From JAAXVQ01 sp964604705 (GTDB lineage Bacteria > Oederibacteriota > JAAXVQ01), in contig CAZSAP010000001.1 of assembly GCA_964604705.1 (NCBI GenBank), positions 62,001 through 126,000 of the forward strand: a stretch of 64,000 nucleotides of DNA. The letters run 5' to 3'. Shown here in pieces: positions 45,301 through 53,558 of the stretch (its first letter is position 1; each line of letters begins with the position of its first letter). The notes beneath the pieces were generated by a model, which had not been told where the DNA came from, did not search any database, and worked only from the letters and a program-made list of their open reading frames with translations. The translations under genes were made by a program, and so were the position numbers.

Positions 45301-48300
45301 CGACCGAACAATTGGGCGTCCGCCTCGGTGGCGTTGAGTTGATGCAACACCACTTGGCCGTGACTAAAGGCCAGTTCAAAGACTCGGTCCGTAAGCCGCC
45401 AGTCGTGGTACTTGTCGATCAACACCATGGCACTCTCACGCGTCTCGGTGGCACCTAAGACCAGGTTCACAATCACGGTGCCCTCAGGTTTCAGTGTGAT
45501 CCTGCGCCGGATGGCCATGACCGGGTCTAAGACCGCCCCTTGGCTGTTGCTCAGGGATCCGGCATCAAGACTGGCAGGTTCGGCCACACTTCTTCCCCGC
45601 CCTATAAACTTACGCCGGTCGGTCTCAAACGAGGTCGCGACTTCAGCCGCCCCTTGTACCACCATGAGATGCAACAACCACGGGGGGCGCTCGTCGGCCG
45701 AACGGGGTTGGCGCGTGGCCAGAATGCAATCGCGGTTGGGGATGATCTCGGTTTGGATGAAGAGGTTGTTAAACGCCGGATGGGTCGCCTCGGCCGCGGG
45801 CGGAGCCAAGACGATCTCCGCATACGAGGTTATTTCCAAAGTACGTGCTACGCGTGAACGGTTGGTGATGCGCACCCGGCGCAACTCGATGTCGTCTTCC
45901 GGTGAGACCGTCACTTCGGTGTGGGTATCCAAATCCAGATCACGCCTGCGGAACTCAGCCCGGGCCTGCGAAAAGATTGCCTCATAATGCTTCCCGGTTT
46001 TCTTCAAAGGTTGAAACGCGGCGGACCAGGTCTCGTTTCGATCCACGTCGCGGATGTAGCAGAACAAGCCGTAGTCATCCAGAGTGGCATCTTCGCGCCA
46101 ACGGGTCAGGGCCAGATCTTTCCAGCGACTGTACCCGCCGCCGGCTTGGGTAATCATGACATGGTAGTTTCCGTTGGAAAGCAGATGCACCTCAGGGATA
46201 GGTGTGTGCGGTGTGGTGAAAATGCGCATGAGCGCTTCTCGGTCTTCACCGGCTTGCCAACGCCGTTCCAAGGTCTCGAAGGCATGCGGGAAGGCGGGCG
46301 AAACTTTTGGAATGCGCTCCTGGAGCAAGAGCGTGGCAGCCTGAAACTCCGGATCGGCCTCAAAGCGTTTTTGCATGGGTTGGCCCAGGAGGGAATGCGC
46401 CAACGAAAGCAAGATCATGCCCTGATGGTGGGCCATGTACGAGTTTACCACCGCGTAGTTTTGACCTCGGGCCAAACGCGCAGGTGTGTAGTCAATGGCT
46501 TCGTACATACCGTATGGACCCATGATATGCGCACGGGCCATGGCCTGCAGGTTCTTGGCCGCCGCCCTCGGGTCCACCATCAAGGCCAGGGCCGAGGCAT
46601 ACGGTGCGACCACCAAGTCTTCCGAGAGGCCGCGTTTATACCCCAAACCGGGCACGCCAAACGCGCGGTACTGATAATGATGCCCGGCATCGAGCGTGTT
46701 GTACCCGGATTCGGAAATACCCCAAAAGATATTGCGCTTTTCCCCATATTCAATTTGCCGCGCAACCACCGCACGGCAGGTTTCATCCAACAACGTGTTG
46801 GCATACGTGGGCATGACCAACATGGGCATCAGGTATTCAAACATGGAACCACTCCAGGACAAGAGTGTTCCCCGCCCTGAGGCCTGAGTCAAGCTTCTGC
46901 CCAAGGAAAACCAATGTTCTTGCGAAAGATGCCCCTGGGCAATGCCCACAAAGCTGCCCAAGCGGGCTTCCGAGGCCAACAAGTCATAAAACCCATCGTC
47001 GCGGCGGCGTTCATGCGGATGGTAGCCGATGGACATAAGGTGGTGCGCCGGATCGTAAAGAAAGTCGTATTCCATGTCGGTTAACTGCTGGCACTGGTGG
47101 GCCAGGTGCTCGAGTTGGGTTAGGCGTAGACGAGCGTGTTCGCTTCCCTTAAGCACGGCGGTGGCAAATAACGCCAACCAGGATAATGGTTCATGCGAGT
47201 CATTGGGTACTAAAACCTGGGTTTGCCTTAGCGCAAGCCAGTTCGGATCGGTTTCACGTCCTGCCAGACTCAGCAAGGTGGGTCTCGTTTGCAGGGTACG
47301 CCATAGAGTTTGTCCTAGCGCATGCGCCGGATCAACCCAAAACTCTGCAGCAGGTTCTGGCAACAAAACCCAAGGGGCAAGCTCGAGGAGGTTTTCAGCG
47401 TGTGCCTGACATTGGCGTTCCAGGGCGTGCATCCACCATACGGGTTCAGGCCAGGTCGCCAATTCATGCGCGATGTCTCCGCAAAGCATTTTAAGACGAT
47501 TCAGGTGGTCTACGAGCGGTTTGAGTTCTGGGGGATTTTCTAAAAGGAGTTCCGAGAGTTGACGCAGCTTTCCTTTGAGCTCGGGCGGCCATTGAGGCGC
47601 CAGTGCTTGACTCACTTCTTCAAAAACCGCAAACGTATCCACCAAACCTGAGAAGGTTTGAGGTGTGACTACAGGCAGATCCCGCATGGCCAACAACCCT
47701 TGACGCAAAACCAGCAAATGTCCTGCCAGATTCCCACTGTCAACCGTTGAGATATAGCGAGGCTCCAAAGGAACCAAGGTCAAGGTATCGTACCAATTGA
47801 AAAAATGTCCCCGAAAGCGTTCCATGGTTTGGAGCGTACGGACGGTGTTCTCAGTACGCTGAAGCAACTGCCGTGTGGAAAGGTAGCCAAAGTCATGGGC
47901 GGCCAAGTTCGCCAACAAGGCCATGCCTATGTTGGTAGGTGAGGTGCGATGAGCCTGACTGAGTGAAGGCTGTTCTTGAATATTGTCCAAAGGTAAAAAA
48001 TGATCACGACCTTGGACAAAGGTCTCGAAAAAGCGCCAGGTACGCCGTGCCAGAGTTCGCAAGAACAGTACCTGTTCGGTGGGCAACGGTTTCGTGTGTC
48101 GTGTGGTTGGGCGCCCCATAAGCCACGTCACCCATGGTGAAATAAACCAAATCGCCAAAATAATGAGTGCACTCTGAAGGTTCTCGGGAACTGTTACGAA
48201 GAGCGCATAGCTTAATCCGCAAGCCACAGCCGGTGCTATCCACATAACTTGAAAAGCGTGACGTACCTTCGAATATGCTTGGCTCGCGGAGGATGTGTGC

Positions 48301-51110
48301 GACGAAGACCAAAGCAGCAAATAGTGCTGACTTACCCACAAGCGGTAAACGGTTCGGGCAATGGCGCCGAGGCTGTAGAACGCTTCAAAAGGAACCCAGG
48401 CCAAGTTCAGTACGGCGGAAAGACTATGGCGCCCCAGATGATACCAAATGATGTGTCCATGAATGGTCCAGGTTAGTTCGCGCGGTTTTTGAGCCAAAAG
48501 ACCTATCAGCGCTTTAAGCAGCGCGGGCAAAAAAAAGATACAGACTACGCCTACCGTGATGGTCGAGGCCCAGGCCGTATGAAACCAGGCAAAAGATAAA
48601 AGTGCGAAAATGCCTGGTGCCACCAAGGAACGACGCAGGTTATCTAAAATTTTCCAACGGTAAAGAACCGTTAAAGGATTGGGCACTGTTCCGAGTAGTC
48701 CCGGGACCTTCGGCCCCAGCCAGCGGGCTATCTGCCAATCGCCCCGGATCCAGCGATACCGCCGCCGAGCATCGGTTAAATAATCGCTGGGATATGTTTC
48801 ATAAAGGACCACATCACTGACCAACCCGGCGCGGGCATAGCCGCCTTCAAGCAGATCGTGTGAGAGAATACGGTTGTCCGGCAGGCGTTGCGCCAAGACC
48901 GCGTGGAAGACCGCCACGTCGTAGATGCCTTTGCCCACAAACGATCCTTCGTGAAACAGATCCTGATAGGTATCCGATACCGCCAAGGTATAAGGATCAA
49001 TGCCTTCTTCCCCGCCGAAAAGTTGCGCAAACCAGGACTTGGCCGAGTGGTTCAAGATGGTTCCAATGCGCGGTTGCAAAATCCCATATCCCCGGACCAC
49101 GCGGCGGGTTTTAGGATCGATGTGCGCCCAATTCAAGGGATGCGCCATGGTGGCGGCTAAAATCCGAGCCGAATCCAAGGTCATTTGCGTACCTTCATCC
49201 AAGGTAATGACAAATTTGATCAGCGGCAATATCGAGCGTTCACCGACAATGCGGGTACCGGGTTCGAGTGGGGCTTGTAAAAGCAGTGCGTTTAGATTTT
49301 CCAGCTTTCCCCGTTTGCGCTCCCTGCCCATCCAGGCTTTTTCTTGAGGATTCCAGTGACGGGCGCGATGTACCAGAAAAAAACGTTCATGCTGTTCGGA
49401 GGGATAACGAAGATTGAGTTGTTCAATCCCTGCTTTGGCTTGTAACCAGAGTTCCTCGTCTCCGGGCATGTGCTCATGAGAGGCGTCGGTCAAATCAGTG
49501 ACCAAACCAAAATGCAAATAAGGATCACGGTTGGCCAGATACAAAATTTCCAGGTTCTCAATCAGCCCGTTGACCCGTTTGGGGTCGGAAAGCATGCACG
49601 GGACCACCACCAGGGTGCGGGCTTCAGCGGGGAGTCCTTCGGAAAAATCCATGCGGGCCAGAGCTTTGGGTTTAACCAAGACCGTGGCCAATCCGTTGAC
49701 CATATTCATGGATAACTGGCTTATGACCACACAGGCACATGCCGCTAAAGCGATGAACGCAAGCGTGGGTGCGGCGAAGGATTCCAACCATCCCCAGGTT
49801 AAAGCCACGATAAACAAGGCAAGCATTCCCAGGTAGAGGCTCAATGAATGACGACGCAGTTGTCGATCCAGACGCGCCCGCAGGGTGACTTTCGGACGAA
49901 CAACGGCATCCAAAAGCGGTTGTCCCTGATCGAGCAGATAATAACCCACATGGGATTCACAGCGTGCGAGTCCATATTCGTCCGCGGCATGCTGCGCAAG
50001 CTCCAAAACGCGAGCCGCGACCTCGGGTTCAGCGCGTTGACTTCCTTTGGAGAGTGACTCGACACGGTGACGGCAGGCATCGCGGGTCTTGAAATCCGCC
50101 CGGTGATAGATGTTCATGGGATCGCGTTTTAAAATCTGCTCAACCACACTCTGGGCTTCAACGAATTCCCGCCAGTCCATGGCATGCAAAAAGCGCAGGC
50201 TGGAAATGCTGTTGCTGATAGAGACTTGATCTTCGGCTTGAGCTTGGTTCTCTTGACGCACGAGTTGTTCAATGTTCGAACCGGTTTCACTCAAGCGCTG
50301 CTCGATCCAAGTTAAAGGCAACGCTAAAGTCGGGCCTTGACCTTGGAGTTGACGTGTCAGTTCAGCCACAAACGCCCCGGACATGGGTGGATCGGAGCGG
50401 GCCATGTCCGCCATTTCCAGGACGAGATTTTTCGGGTCTTTACTCGCAATGGTCAGCATGCGTGTGGCCCAAGAGCTGGCCAGTTTGCGATCAAGGCTGC
50501 CAGCGGTGATGCGCATGGCCACCCGCCGTAAATTCTCAATCAACGCCAGGCGGAGCATGATAGGAATGGCCCATAGTTCCCCCAGACGCAGGGTGACGTT
50601 GCTTTGATACGCTTCGACAAACGCTCCGATACTCTCGTCGTCGATTCTGCTGTCGCCATGGGCAATCAGCTCCAAGGCCATATCGTAGACGCGGGGATAA
50701 CCGAGAGAGGCGGTGTTTTTCAAAATGGGCAGTTCGCGGCTATACGCTTTGGGTAAATGTTTGCGGGTTAGGCGGATCTGTTCGTCAATCAGGTAGAAGT
50801 TATCCAAAAACCATTCGTCGGCTGGGAGCAGCTGGCTTTTTTTGGCGACTTTGCTTTGCAGAAAGGCGTAGGCATCTTGCAAAAGCAGTTCGTTTTCATT
50901 TAAACGCAGCAACAGTCGGTCCGGTCCTCGGACTGTCTTTAACTCGTGTCGTTTCGCCAAAGCTTTGGCGAAAATGGCCATTTGTTCAACACTGAAAAGT
51001 TCAGCACGTAAGGGCTGTTCCAATCCGTGCTGGCGAACGATTGATTCTGGCGTGGGTCGGATTTTCAGCTGGATGAAATCCAGGATTTTTTCTTTCGTGT
51101 TTTCGGGCAT
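42375..51110 (-). CDS. ndvB: Cyclic beta-1,2-glucan synthase (NdvB/Cgs-like)
   Basis: A 2911-residue membrane enzyme matching the NdvB/Cgs layout and size. The N-terminal cytoplasmic region leads to membrane segments near 430-475. A GT84 glycosyltransferase domain (about 490-820) has VVVPCMLSD, FVITLDEGTQ and the acceptor-site block RRYRWIRGDWQIARW. More membrane segments lie near 830-875 and 950-1000. A glycoamylase-like domain (about 1070-1560) contains NIGMALLANLAAHDFGYL. The C-terminal GH94 phosphorylase half has its sandwich domains and the catalytic-region GSGDWNDGMNRVG near 2596. In known systems it uses UDP-glucose with a protein-linked intermediate and sets ring size by phosphorolysis. 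Start ATG 51108-51110; an upstream in-frame ATG adds 17 unlike residues. No glucan exporter gene is adjacent. Confidence 0.93.
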   Translation of the reverse strand: MPENTKEKILDFIQLKIRPTPESIVRQHGLEQPLRAELFSVEQMAIFAKALAKRHELKTVRGPDRLLLRLNENELLLQDAYAFLQSKVAKKSQLLPADEWFLDNFYLIDEQIRLTRKHLPKAYSRELPILKNTASLGYPRVYDMALELIAHGDSRIDDESIGAFVEAYQSNVTLRLGELWAIPIMLRLALIENLRRVAMRITAGSLDRKLASSWATRMLTIASKDPKNLVLEMADMARSDPPMSGAFVAELTRQLQGQGPTLALPLTWIEQRLSETGSNIEQLVRQENQAQAEDQVSISNSISSLRFLHAMDWREFVEAQSVVEQILKRDPMNIYHRADFKTRDACRHRVESLSKGSQRAEPEVAARVLELAQHAADEYGLARCESHVGYYLLDQGQPLLDAVVRPKVTLRARLDRQLRRHSLSLYLGMLALFIVALTWGWLESFAAPTLAFIALAACACVVISQLSMNMVNGLATVLVKPKALARMDFSEGLPAEARTLVVVPCMLSDPKRVNGLIENLEILYLANRDPYLHFGLVTDLTDASHEHMPGDEELWLQAKAGIEQLNLRYPSEQHERFFLVHRARHWNPQEKAWMGRERKRGKLENLNALLLQAPLEPGTRIVGERSILPLIKFVITLDEGTQMTLDSARILAATMAHPLNWAHIDPKTRRVVRGYGILQPRIGTILNHSAKSWFAQLFGGEEGIDPYTLAVSDTYQDLFHEGSFVGKGIYDVAVFHAVLAQRLPDNRILSHDLLEGGYARAGLVSDVVLYETYPSDYLTDARRRYRWIRGDWQIARWLGPKVPGLLGTVPNPLTVLYRWKILDNLRRSLVAPGIFALLSFAWFHTAWASTITVGVVCIFFLPALLKALIGLLAQKPRELTWTIHGHIIWYHLGRHSLSAVLNLAWVPFEAFYSLGAIARTVYRLWVSQHYLLLWSSSHTSSASQAYSKVRHAFQVMWIAPAVACGLSYALFVTVPENLQSALIILAIWFISPWVTWLMGRPTTRHTKPLPTEQVLFLRTLARRTWRFFETFVQGRDHFLPLDNIQEQPSLSQAHRTSPTNIGMALLANLAAHDFGYLSTRQLLQRTENTVRTLQTMERFRGHFFNWYDTLTLVPLEPRYISTVDSGNLAGHLLVLRQGLLAMRDLPVVTPQTFSGLVDTFAVFEEVSQALAPQWPPELKGKLRQLSELLLENPPELKPLVDHLNRLKMLCGDIAHELATWPEPVWWMHALERQCQAHAENLLELAPWVLLPEPAAEFWVDPAHALGQTLWRTLQTRPTLLSLAGRETDPNWLALRQTQVLVPNDSHEPLSWLALFATAVLKGSEHARLRLTQLEHLAHQCQQLTDMEYDFLYDPAHHLMSIGYHPHERRRDDGFYDLLASEARLGSFVGIAQGHLSQEHWFSLGRSLTQASGRGTLLSWSGSMFEYLMPMLVMPTYANTLLDETCRAVVARQIEYGEKRNIFWGISESGYNTLDAGHHYQYRAFGVPGLGYKRGLSEDLVVAPYASALALMVDPRAAAKNLQAMARAHIMGPYGMYEAIDYTPARLARGQNYAVVNSYMAHHQGMILLSLAHSLLGQPMQKRFEADPEFQAATLLLQERIPKVSPAFPHAFETLERRWQAGEDREALMRIFTTPHTPIPEVHLLSNGNYHVMITQAGGGYSRWKDLALTRWREDATLDDYGLFCYIRDVDRNETWSAAFQPLKKTGKHYEAIFSQARAEFRRRDLDLDTHTEVTVSPEDDIELRRVRITNRSRVARTLEITSYAEIVLAPPAAEATHPAFNNLFIQTEIIPNRDCILATRQPRSADERPPWLLHLMVVQGAAEVATSFETDRRKFIGRGRSVAEPASLDAGSLSNSQGAVLDPVMAIRRRITLKPEGTVIVNLVLGATETRESAMVLIDKYHDWRLTDRVFELAFSHGQVVLHQLNATEADAQLFGRLASSVIFANPARRAQTGVLLKNVRGQSGLWSYGISGDLPIVLLRISDPANLDLVRRMVQAHAYWRLKGLAVDLIVWNEDVTGYRELLHDKIMGLISTGIEAHTMDRSAGIFIRRMDQIPAEDQVLMQTVARVIITDRGGNLEDQINRRLQTELAIPAFAPYRAWLTPLDKDMDLSRRDLVFSNGQGGFTPDGKEYIVTTTAQQMTPMPWSNVLANPEFGTVVSESGSAYTFSENAHEFRLTPWHNDPVCDSGGEAFYIRDEESGRFWSPLPFPVRGGKPYACRHGFGYSVFEYMDLGLTSELTTFVAMDAPIKFWVLKLRNLSGRARRLSVTGYVEWVLGELRSKTMMHVVTEVDAHCQAVFARNPFNIEFSGRVAFFDVNDAKRSFTGDRTEFIGRNGSLKKPAAMGRTRLSNRVGPAFDPCAGLQSAFDLGLGEVKEIVFMLGTGRNVEQARELVKRFKGTAPAQVALERVWNYWNQTLGAVRIETPDISVDLLANGWLLYQTLACRLWARTGYYQSGGAFGFRDQLQDSLALIHADPAGLRTHLLRCAEHQFPEGDVLHWWHPPQGRGVRTRCSDDYLWLPYAVYKYVSQTGDTGVLEEKVRFIQGRLLKPEEESNYDLPNRTEEKVTLYEHCARAVTHGLRFGVHGLPLIGSGDWNDGMNRVGAEGKGESIWLAFFLYTVLVQFQTLALARQDTEMATRCQTEARGLQERINLAGWDGAWWLRAFYDHGEPLGSATNAECRIDSLPQSWSVLSGAADPARAESAMHAVETHLVNPKAGLIQLFDPPFDKTELDPGYIRGYVPGVRENGGQYTHAAVWATMALAALGHDQKAWDWFNLLNPIRHTRTPEEIAIYKTEPYVLAGDVYSREPYTGQGGWTWYTGSAGWMYQCVLESLLGLKLNVTTLTLNPHWPDHWDAFKVHYRFRETQYHLTVYKLPLGDLARVTVDGVEQAEPVLHLVDDRREHWVELHV

Positions 51111-51223
51111 ACTTAGGCGTACTCCGCAACTGTGTTTGGGTAGCCAGTTTCGACCGCACACGGATGCTTAAGAGTAGCACAGATGCAGTAGAAGAGCTTG
51201 CTCAATCGTGTATGGGGATAACG

Positions 51224-51958
51224 TTAGCGAAGATTTTCGGCCGCGAAATCCCAATTGATCAGTTTGTCGAGTACGGCGTTGACATAGTCCGTGCGCCGGT
51301 TCTGATAATCCAAATAGTAGGCGTGTTCCCATACATCGAGAGCAAGCAAGGGCTTTAGGCCGGACGTCATCGGCACTTCGGCATTGCCGGTTTTGACCAC
51401 CTTAAGTTTGTCCCCTTCCAACACGAGCCACACCCAACCGCTACCGAACTGCGCTAGAGCCGCCGTGGCTAATTCGTTTTTACAGGCCTCCACGGAGCCG
51501 AAAGCCGCCTCGATTTTTTTTCTCAAGTTTGCTGGCGGTTCACCGCCGCCCTTGGGCTTTAGACTGCGCCAATAAAACGCATGGTTCCATGCTTGGGCTG
51601 CATTGTTAAATACGGTTGTCTTCTCGGCTTTTCCGGCTGTTTGGAGGATGATTTTTTCCAAAGTCATATTTGCAAACTCTGTTCCGGTTATCAGTTTGTT
51701 CAGAGTATCAACATATCCTTTATGATGTTTGCCGTAGTGAAAGCCGATCGTCTTAGCGGAAATGATGGGCTCCAGCGCATCTTCAGCATAAGGTAAGTAC
51801 GCGAGACCCTGCGGTGCTGAACTTTCGATCTTGTCGTTGCTCATAACGGTACCTCCAATGGGATGATCCGTGCTTGTCGCAGCTACGGATGTAGTAAAAA
51901 AAGCCACCGAAAAGGCTAAGGCAAACAAAATCACTGTAACCGCCGTTTCTTTTTTCAT
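51224..51958 (-). CDS. Exported Fe-type superoxide dismutase
   Basis: Converts superoxide to oxygen and hydrogen peroxide. The mature part has the Fe/Mn-SOD ligands in FHYGKHHKGYVD, AWNHAFYW and DVWEHAYYLDY. The phrase NNAAQAWNHAFYW, with Gln before the Trp-Asn-His, is of the Fe-SOD kind. The first 25-30 residues form a signal peptide (TAVTVILFALAFSVAFFTTSVAA), and a ~35-residue linker precedes the catalytic domain, so the enzyme should work in the periplasm. The total is 244 residues. The ATG at 51956-51958 follows AAAGGAAT. It lies 113 bp upstream of the glucan-synthase gene in the same direction. Confidence 0.93.
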   Translation of the reverse strand: MKKETAVTVILFALAFSVAFFTTSVAATSTDHPIGGTVMSNDKIESSAPQGLAYLPYAEDALEPIISAKTIGFHYGKHHKGYVDTLNKLITGTEFANMTLEKIILQTAGKAEKTTVFNNAAQAWNHAFYWRSLKPKGGGEPPANLRKKIEAAFGSVEACKNELATAALAQFGSGWVWLVLEGDKLKVVKTGNAEVPMTSGLKPLLALDVWEHAYYLDYQNRRTDYVNAVLDKLINWDFAAENLR

Positions 51959-52026
51959 AGGCTCGATTCCTTTCTGGTGTGAATAAACACTCACTCCCTA
52001 CCCTTAGTGGCGCCCATAAAACTGAC

Positions 52027-52851
52027 TCACGCTTTGAGAAACGCGAGCAGATCTGAATTGAGCTGATCCTTGTGGGTGTACGCAAGACCATGTGGCGCGC
52101 CGGCATAAATTTTAAGGATTGCATCCTTAATCAGCAACGCCGAGCGCAAACCCGCCGCACCGATGGGCACAATCTGGTCGTCGTCGCCATGAATTATTAG
52201 AGTTGGGATCTTAAATTTTTTGAGGTCTTCGGTGAAATCTGTCTCAGAGAAGGCTTTAATGCAATCGTAGGCGTTCTTATGCCCCGCTTGCATCCCTTGG
52301 AGCCAAAACGAGTCAATCGTACCTTGCGAAACCTTGGCGTTGGAGCGGTTGGCGCCGAAAAATGGACCACGGGCGATATCCTGATAAAGCTGCGAGCGAT
52401 CGGTGATGGCTCCAAGACGGATTTTGTCAAAGGCCTCAATCGGCAAGCCGTTCGGATTGGCCGCTGTTTTAAGCATTAGCGGCGGAACCGCTGAAATCAG
52501 CGCTGCCTTGGCAATCCGTGCTAGGCCGTGGCGGCCGATATAACGGGCAATTTCTCCGCCCCCCGCTGAAAAACCAATCAAGACCACCTTTTCTAGGTCA
52601 AGCAGTTCAATGAGTTCCGAGAGATCGTCGGCATACGTATCCATGTCATTGCCGTCCCAAGGCTGGCTTGAACGTCCATGGCCCCGCCGGTCATGGGCAA
52701 TACAACGATAGCCGTGCATACTTAAAAATAGCATCTGAGCTTCCCAACTATCGGCTGTGAGCGGCCAGCCATGACTAAACACAATCGGTTGCCCTGAACC
52801 CCAATCTTTATAATGAATTTGTGTTCCGTCTTTGGTAGTAAAGGCATTCAT
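52027..52851 (-). CDS. Alpha/beta hydrolase, non-haem chloroperoxidase-like
   Basis: A 274-residue cytoplasmic hydrolase of the bacterial haloperoxidase/esterase family. The oxyanion region is FSHGWPL, the nucleophile is Ser95 in LIGFSAGGGEIARYIGRHG, the acid is in IIHGDDDQIVP and the His in GAPHGLAYTH. HDRRGHGRSSQPW is a typical family signature. The true reaction is probably ester or lactone hydrolysis; perhydrolase activity is often a side reaction. A strong AAAGGAG lies 6 nt before the ATG. It is 68 bp upstream of the SOD gene. Confidence 0.92.
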   Translation of the reverse strand: MNAFTTKDGTQIHYKDWGSGQPIVFSHGWPLTADSWEAQMLFLSMHGYRCIAHDRRGHGRSSQPWDGNDMDTYADDLSELIELLDLEKVVLIGFSAGGGEIARYIGRHGLARIAKAALISAVPPLMLKTAANPNGLPIEAFDKIRLGAITDRSQLYQDIARGPFFGANRSNAKVSQGTIDSFWLQGMQAGHKNAYDCIKAFSETDFTEDLKKFKIPTLIIHGDDDQIVPIGAAGLRSALLIKDAILKIYAGAPHGLAYTHKDQLNSDLLAFLKA

Positions 52852-53095
52852 TCTTTTCTCCTTTTTAACCTGTAAGGGTTATCGATCGCTTTTTTCGCTC
52901 GGGATTCCAGATGCACGTTATCATCCGCAGGCGAAGTTGAACTTTGGATAGTTGAAATTAATTGTAGGAAGTATAGACCCGATGGATACAAACGATCTAT
53001 TAGACCAAGGTACAATGAATGGTTTATCCTATAGAGGAACAATCAGACGTTGTTTTAAAGGATAGGTAGGATGCTTTGGTTGGCGCTCACTCGCA

Positions 53096-53109
53096 TTCGA
53101 ATCCTGCCT
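53096..53109 (+). repeat. Inverted copy of a tRNA-Arg T-arm segment
   Basis: TTCGAATCCTGCCT here is the exact complement of AGGCAGGATTCGAA at 53135-53148, inside the 3' part of tRNA-Arg(TCT). The 14-bp arms are 25 bp apart. A second pairing is possible between ATAGGTAGGAT (about 53063) and ATCCTGCCTAT (53101-53111) with one mismatch. The rest of 52852-53128 (277 bp) holds no gene I can support. Confidence 0.6.
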
Positions 53110-53128
53110 ATGATTTGTAAGTTAATGG

Positions 53129-53202
53129 TGTCCCAGGCAGGATTCGAACCTGCGACCAACGGATTAGAAATCCGTTGCTCTATCCAGCTGAGCTACTGGG
53201 AC
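53129..53202 (-). tRNA. tRNA-Arg (anticodon TCT)
   Basis: Seventy-four nt: acceptor GTCCCAG/CTGGGAC, D arm TAGCTCAGCTGGATAGAGC, anticodon stem ACGGA/TCCGT around loop TTTCTAA, T arm with GTTCGAA, discriminator A, CCA encoded at 53126-53128. Confidence 0.97.
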
Positions 53203-53241
53203 AGATGAATAACTGGAAGTTTGAAGGTGAGGAAAAAATGG

Positions 53242-53315
53242 TCGGGGCGAGAGGATTTGAACCTCCGGCCCCCTGCTCCCAAAGCAGGTGCGCTAGCCAG
53301 CTGCGCTACGCCCCG
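53242..53315 (-). tRNA. tRNA-Pro (anticodon TGG)
   Basis: Seventy-four nt: acceptor CGGGGCG/CGCCCCG, anticodon stem CCTGC/GCAGG around loop TTTGGGA, T arm with GTTCAAA, discriminator A, CCA encoded at 53239-53241. The 5' half is duplicated exactly at 53462-53511. Confidence 0.97.
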
Positions 53316-53321
53316 ATGTGT

Positions 53322-53461
53322 ACCGACGGAATTGAACCTCCGTCCCCATGCTGTCGCATTCAGAGGGGAGTAACTCCCCTCTGACGCTCGTTTTACTCGC
53401 TGTCTCCCCGTATGTTCAGGGGATGCTCCCCCGAACCCCCGCGAATTTCGCAGGCGAAATT
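53322..53461. repeat. 140-bp insert with degenerate tRNA 3' arm and three hairpins
   Basis: Between the two tRNA-Pro copies. Reading the minus strand, 53322-53361 contains GGTTCAATTCC inside a near-palindrome GACGGA/TCCGTC, like a degenerate T arm. Three hairpins then follow on the plus strand: AGAGGGGAG-TAA-CTCCCCTCT (53362-53382), GGGGA-TGC-TCCCC (53419-53431) and GAATTTCG-CAGG-CGAAATTC (53443-53462). No protein is encoded. Confidence 0.7.
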
Positions 53462-53511
53462 CCTGCTCCCAAAGCAGGTGCGCTAGCCAGCTGCGCTACG
53501 CCCCGATGTGT
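53462..53511 (-). pseudogene. Truncated duplicate of tRNA-Pro, 5' half
   Basis: Fifty bases identical to 53272-53321. They cover a few bases of 5' leader, the 5' acceptor strand, D arm, anticodon loop and the 3' side of the anticodon stem. The T arm and 3' acceptor strand are missing, so no mature tRNA can form. It lies nearest the promoter, so it would be transcribed first, ahead of the intact tRNA-Pro. Confidence 0.9.
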
Positions 53512-53529
53512 TGCCTAAGTAAGGTTAAT

Positions 53530-53558
53530 CTTTTATCCTTTTATTGGCTTTTTTTCAA
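53530..53558 (-). promoter_or_regulatory. Candidate promoter for the tRNA-Pro/Arg locus
   Basis: Minus strand: -35 TTGAAA (553-558), 17-bp spacer, -10 TAAAAG (530-535). It overlaps the 3' end of rdgB and would start about 18 nt before the truncated tRNA-Pro copy. Confidence 0.4.

Noticed and set aside
45921..46880. Long open frame (319 codons) on the plus strand inside the glucan synthase gene
   Set aside because: Antisense to a highly conserved gene in GC-rich DNA, no ribosome site, and the predicted protein shows no domain. Same for 43476-44186 and 44850-45458.
52848..53042. 64-codon minus-strand frame upstream of the alpha/beta hydrolase
   Set aside because: No ribosome site, no similarity, composition like intergenic DNA; I see no support for a gene.
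53175..53384. Plus-strand frame giving GARGFEPPAPCSQSR
   Set aside because: Reverse translation of tRNA-Pro and the adjacent insert; not a gene.
53272..53511. CRISPR array
   Set aside because: Only two copies of the 50-bp repeat, and it is tRNA sequence; no regular spacers anywhere in the window.
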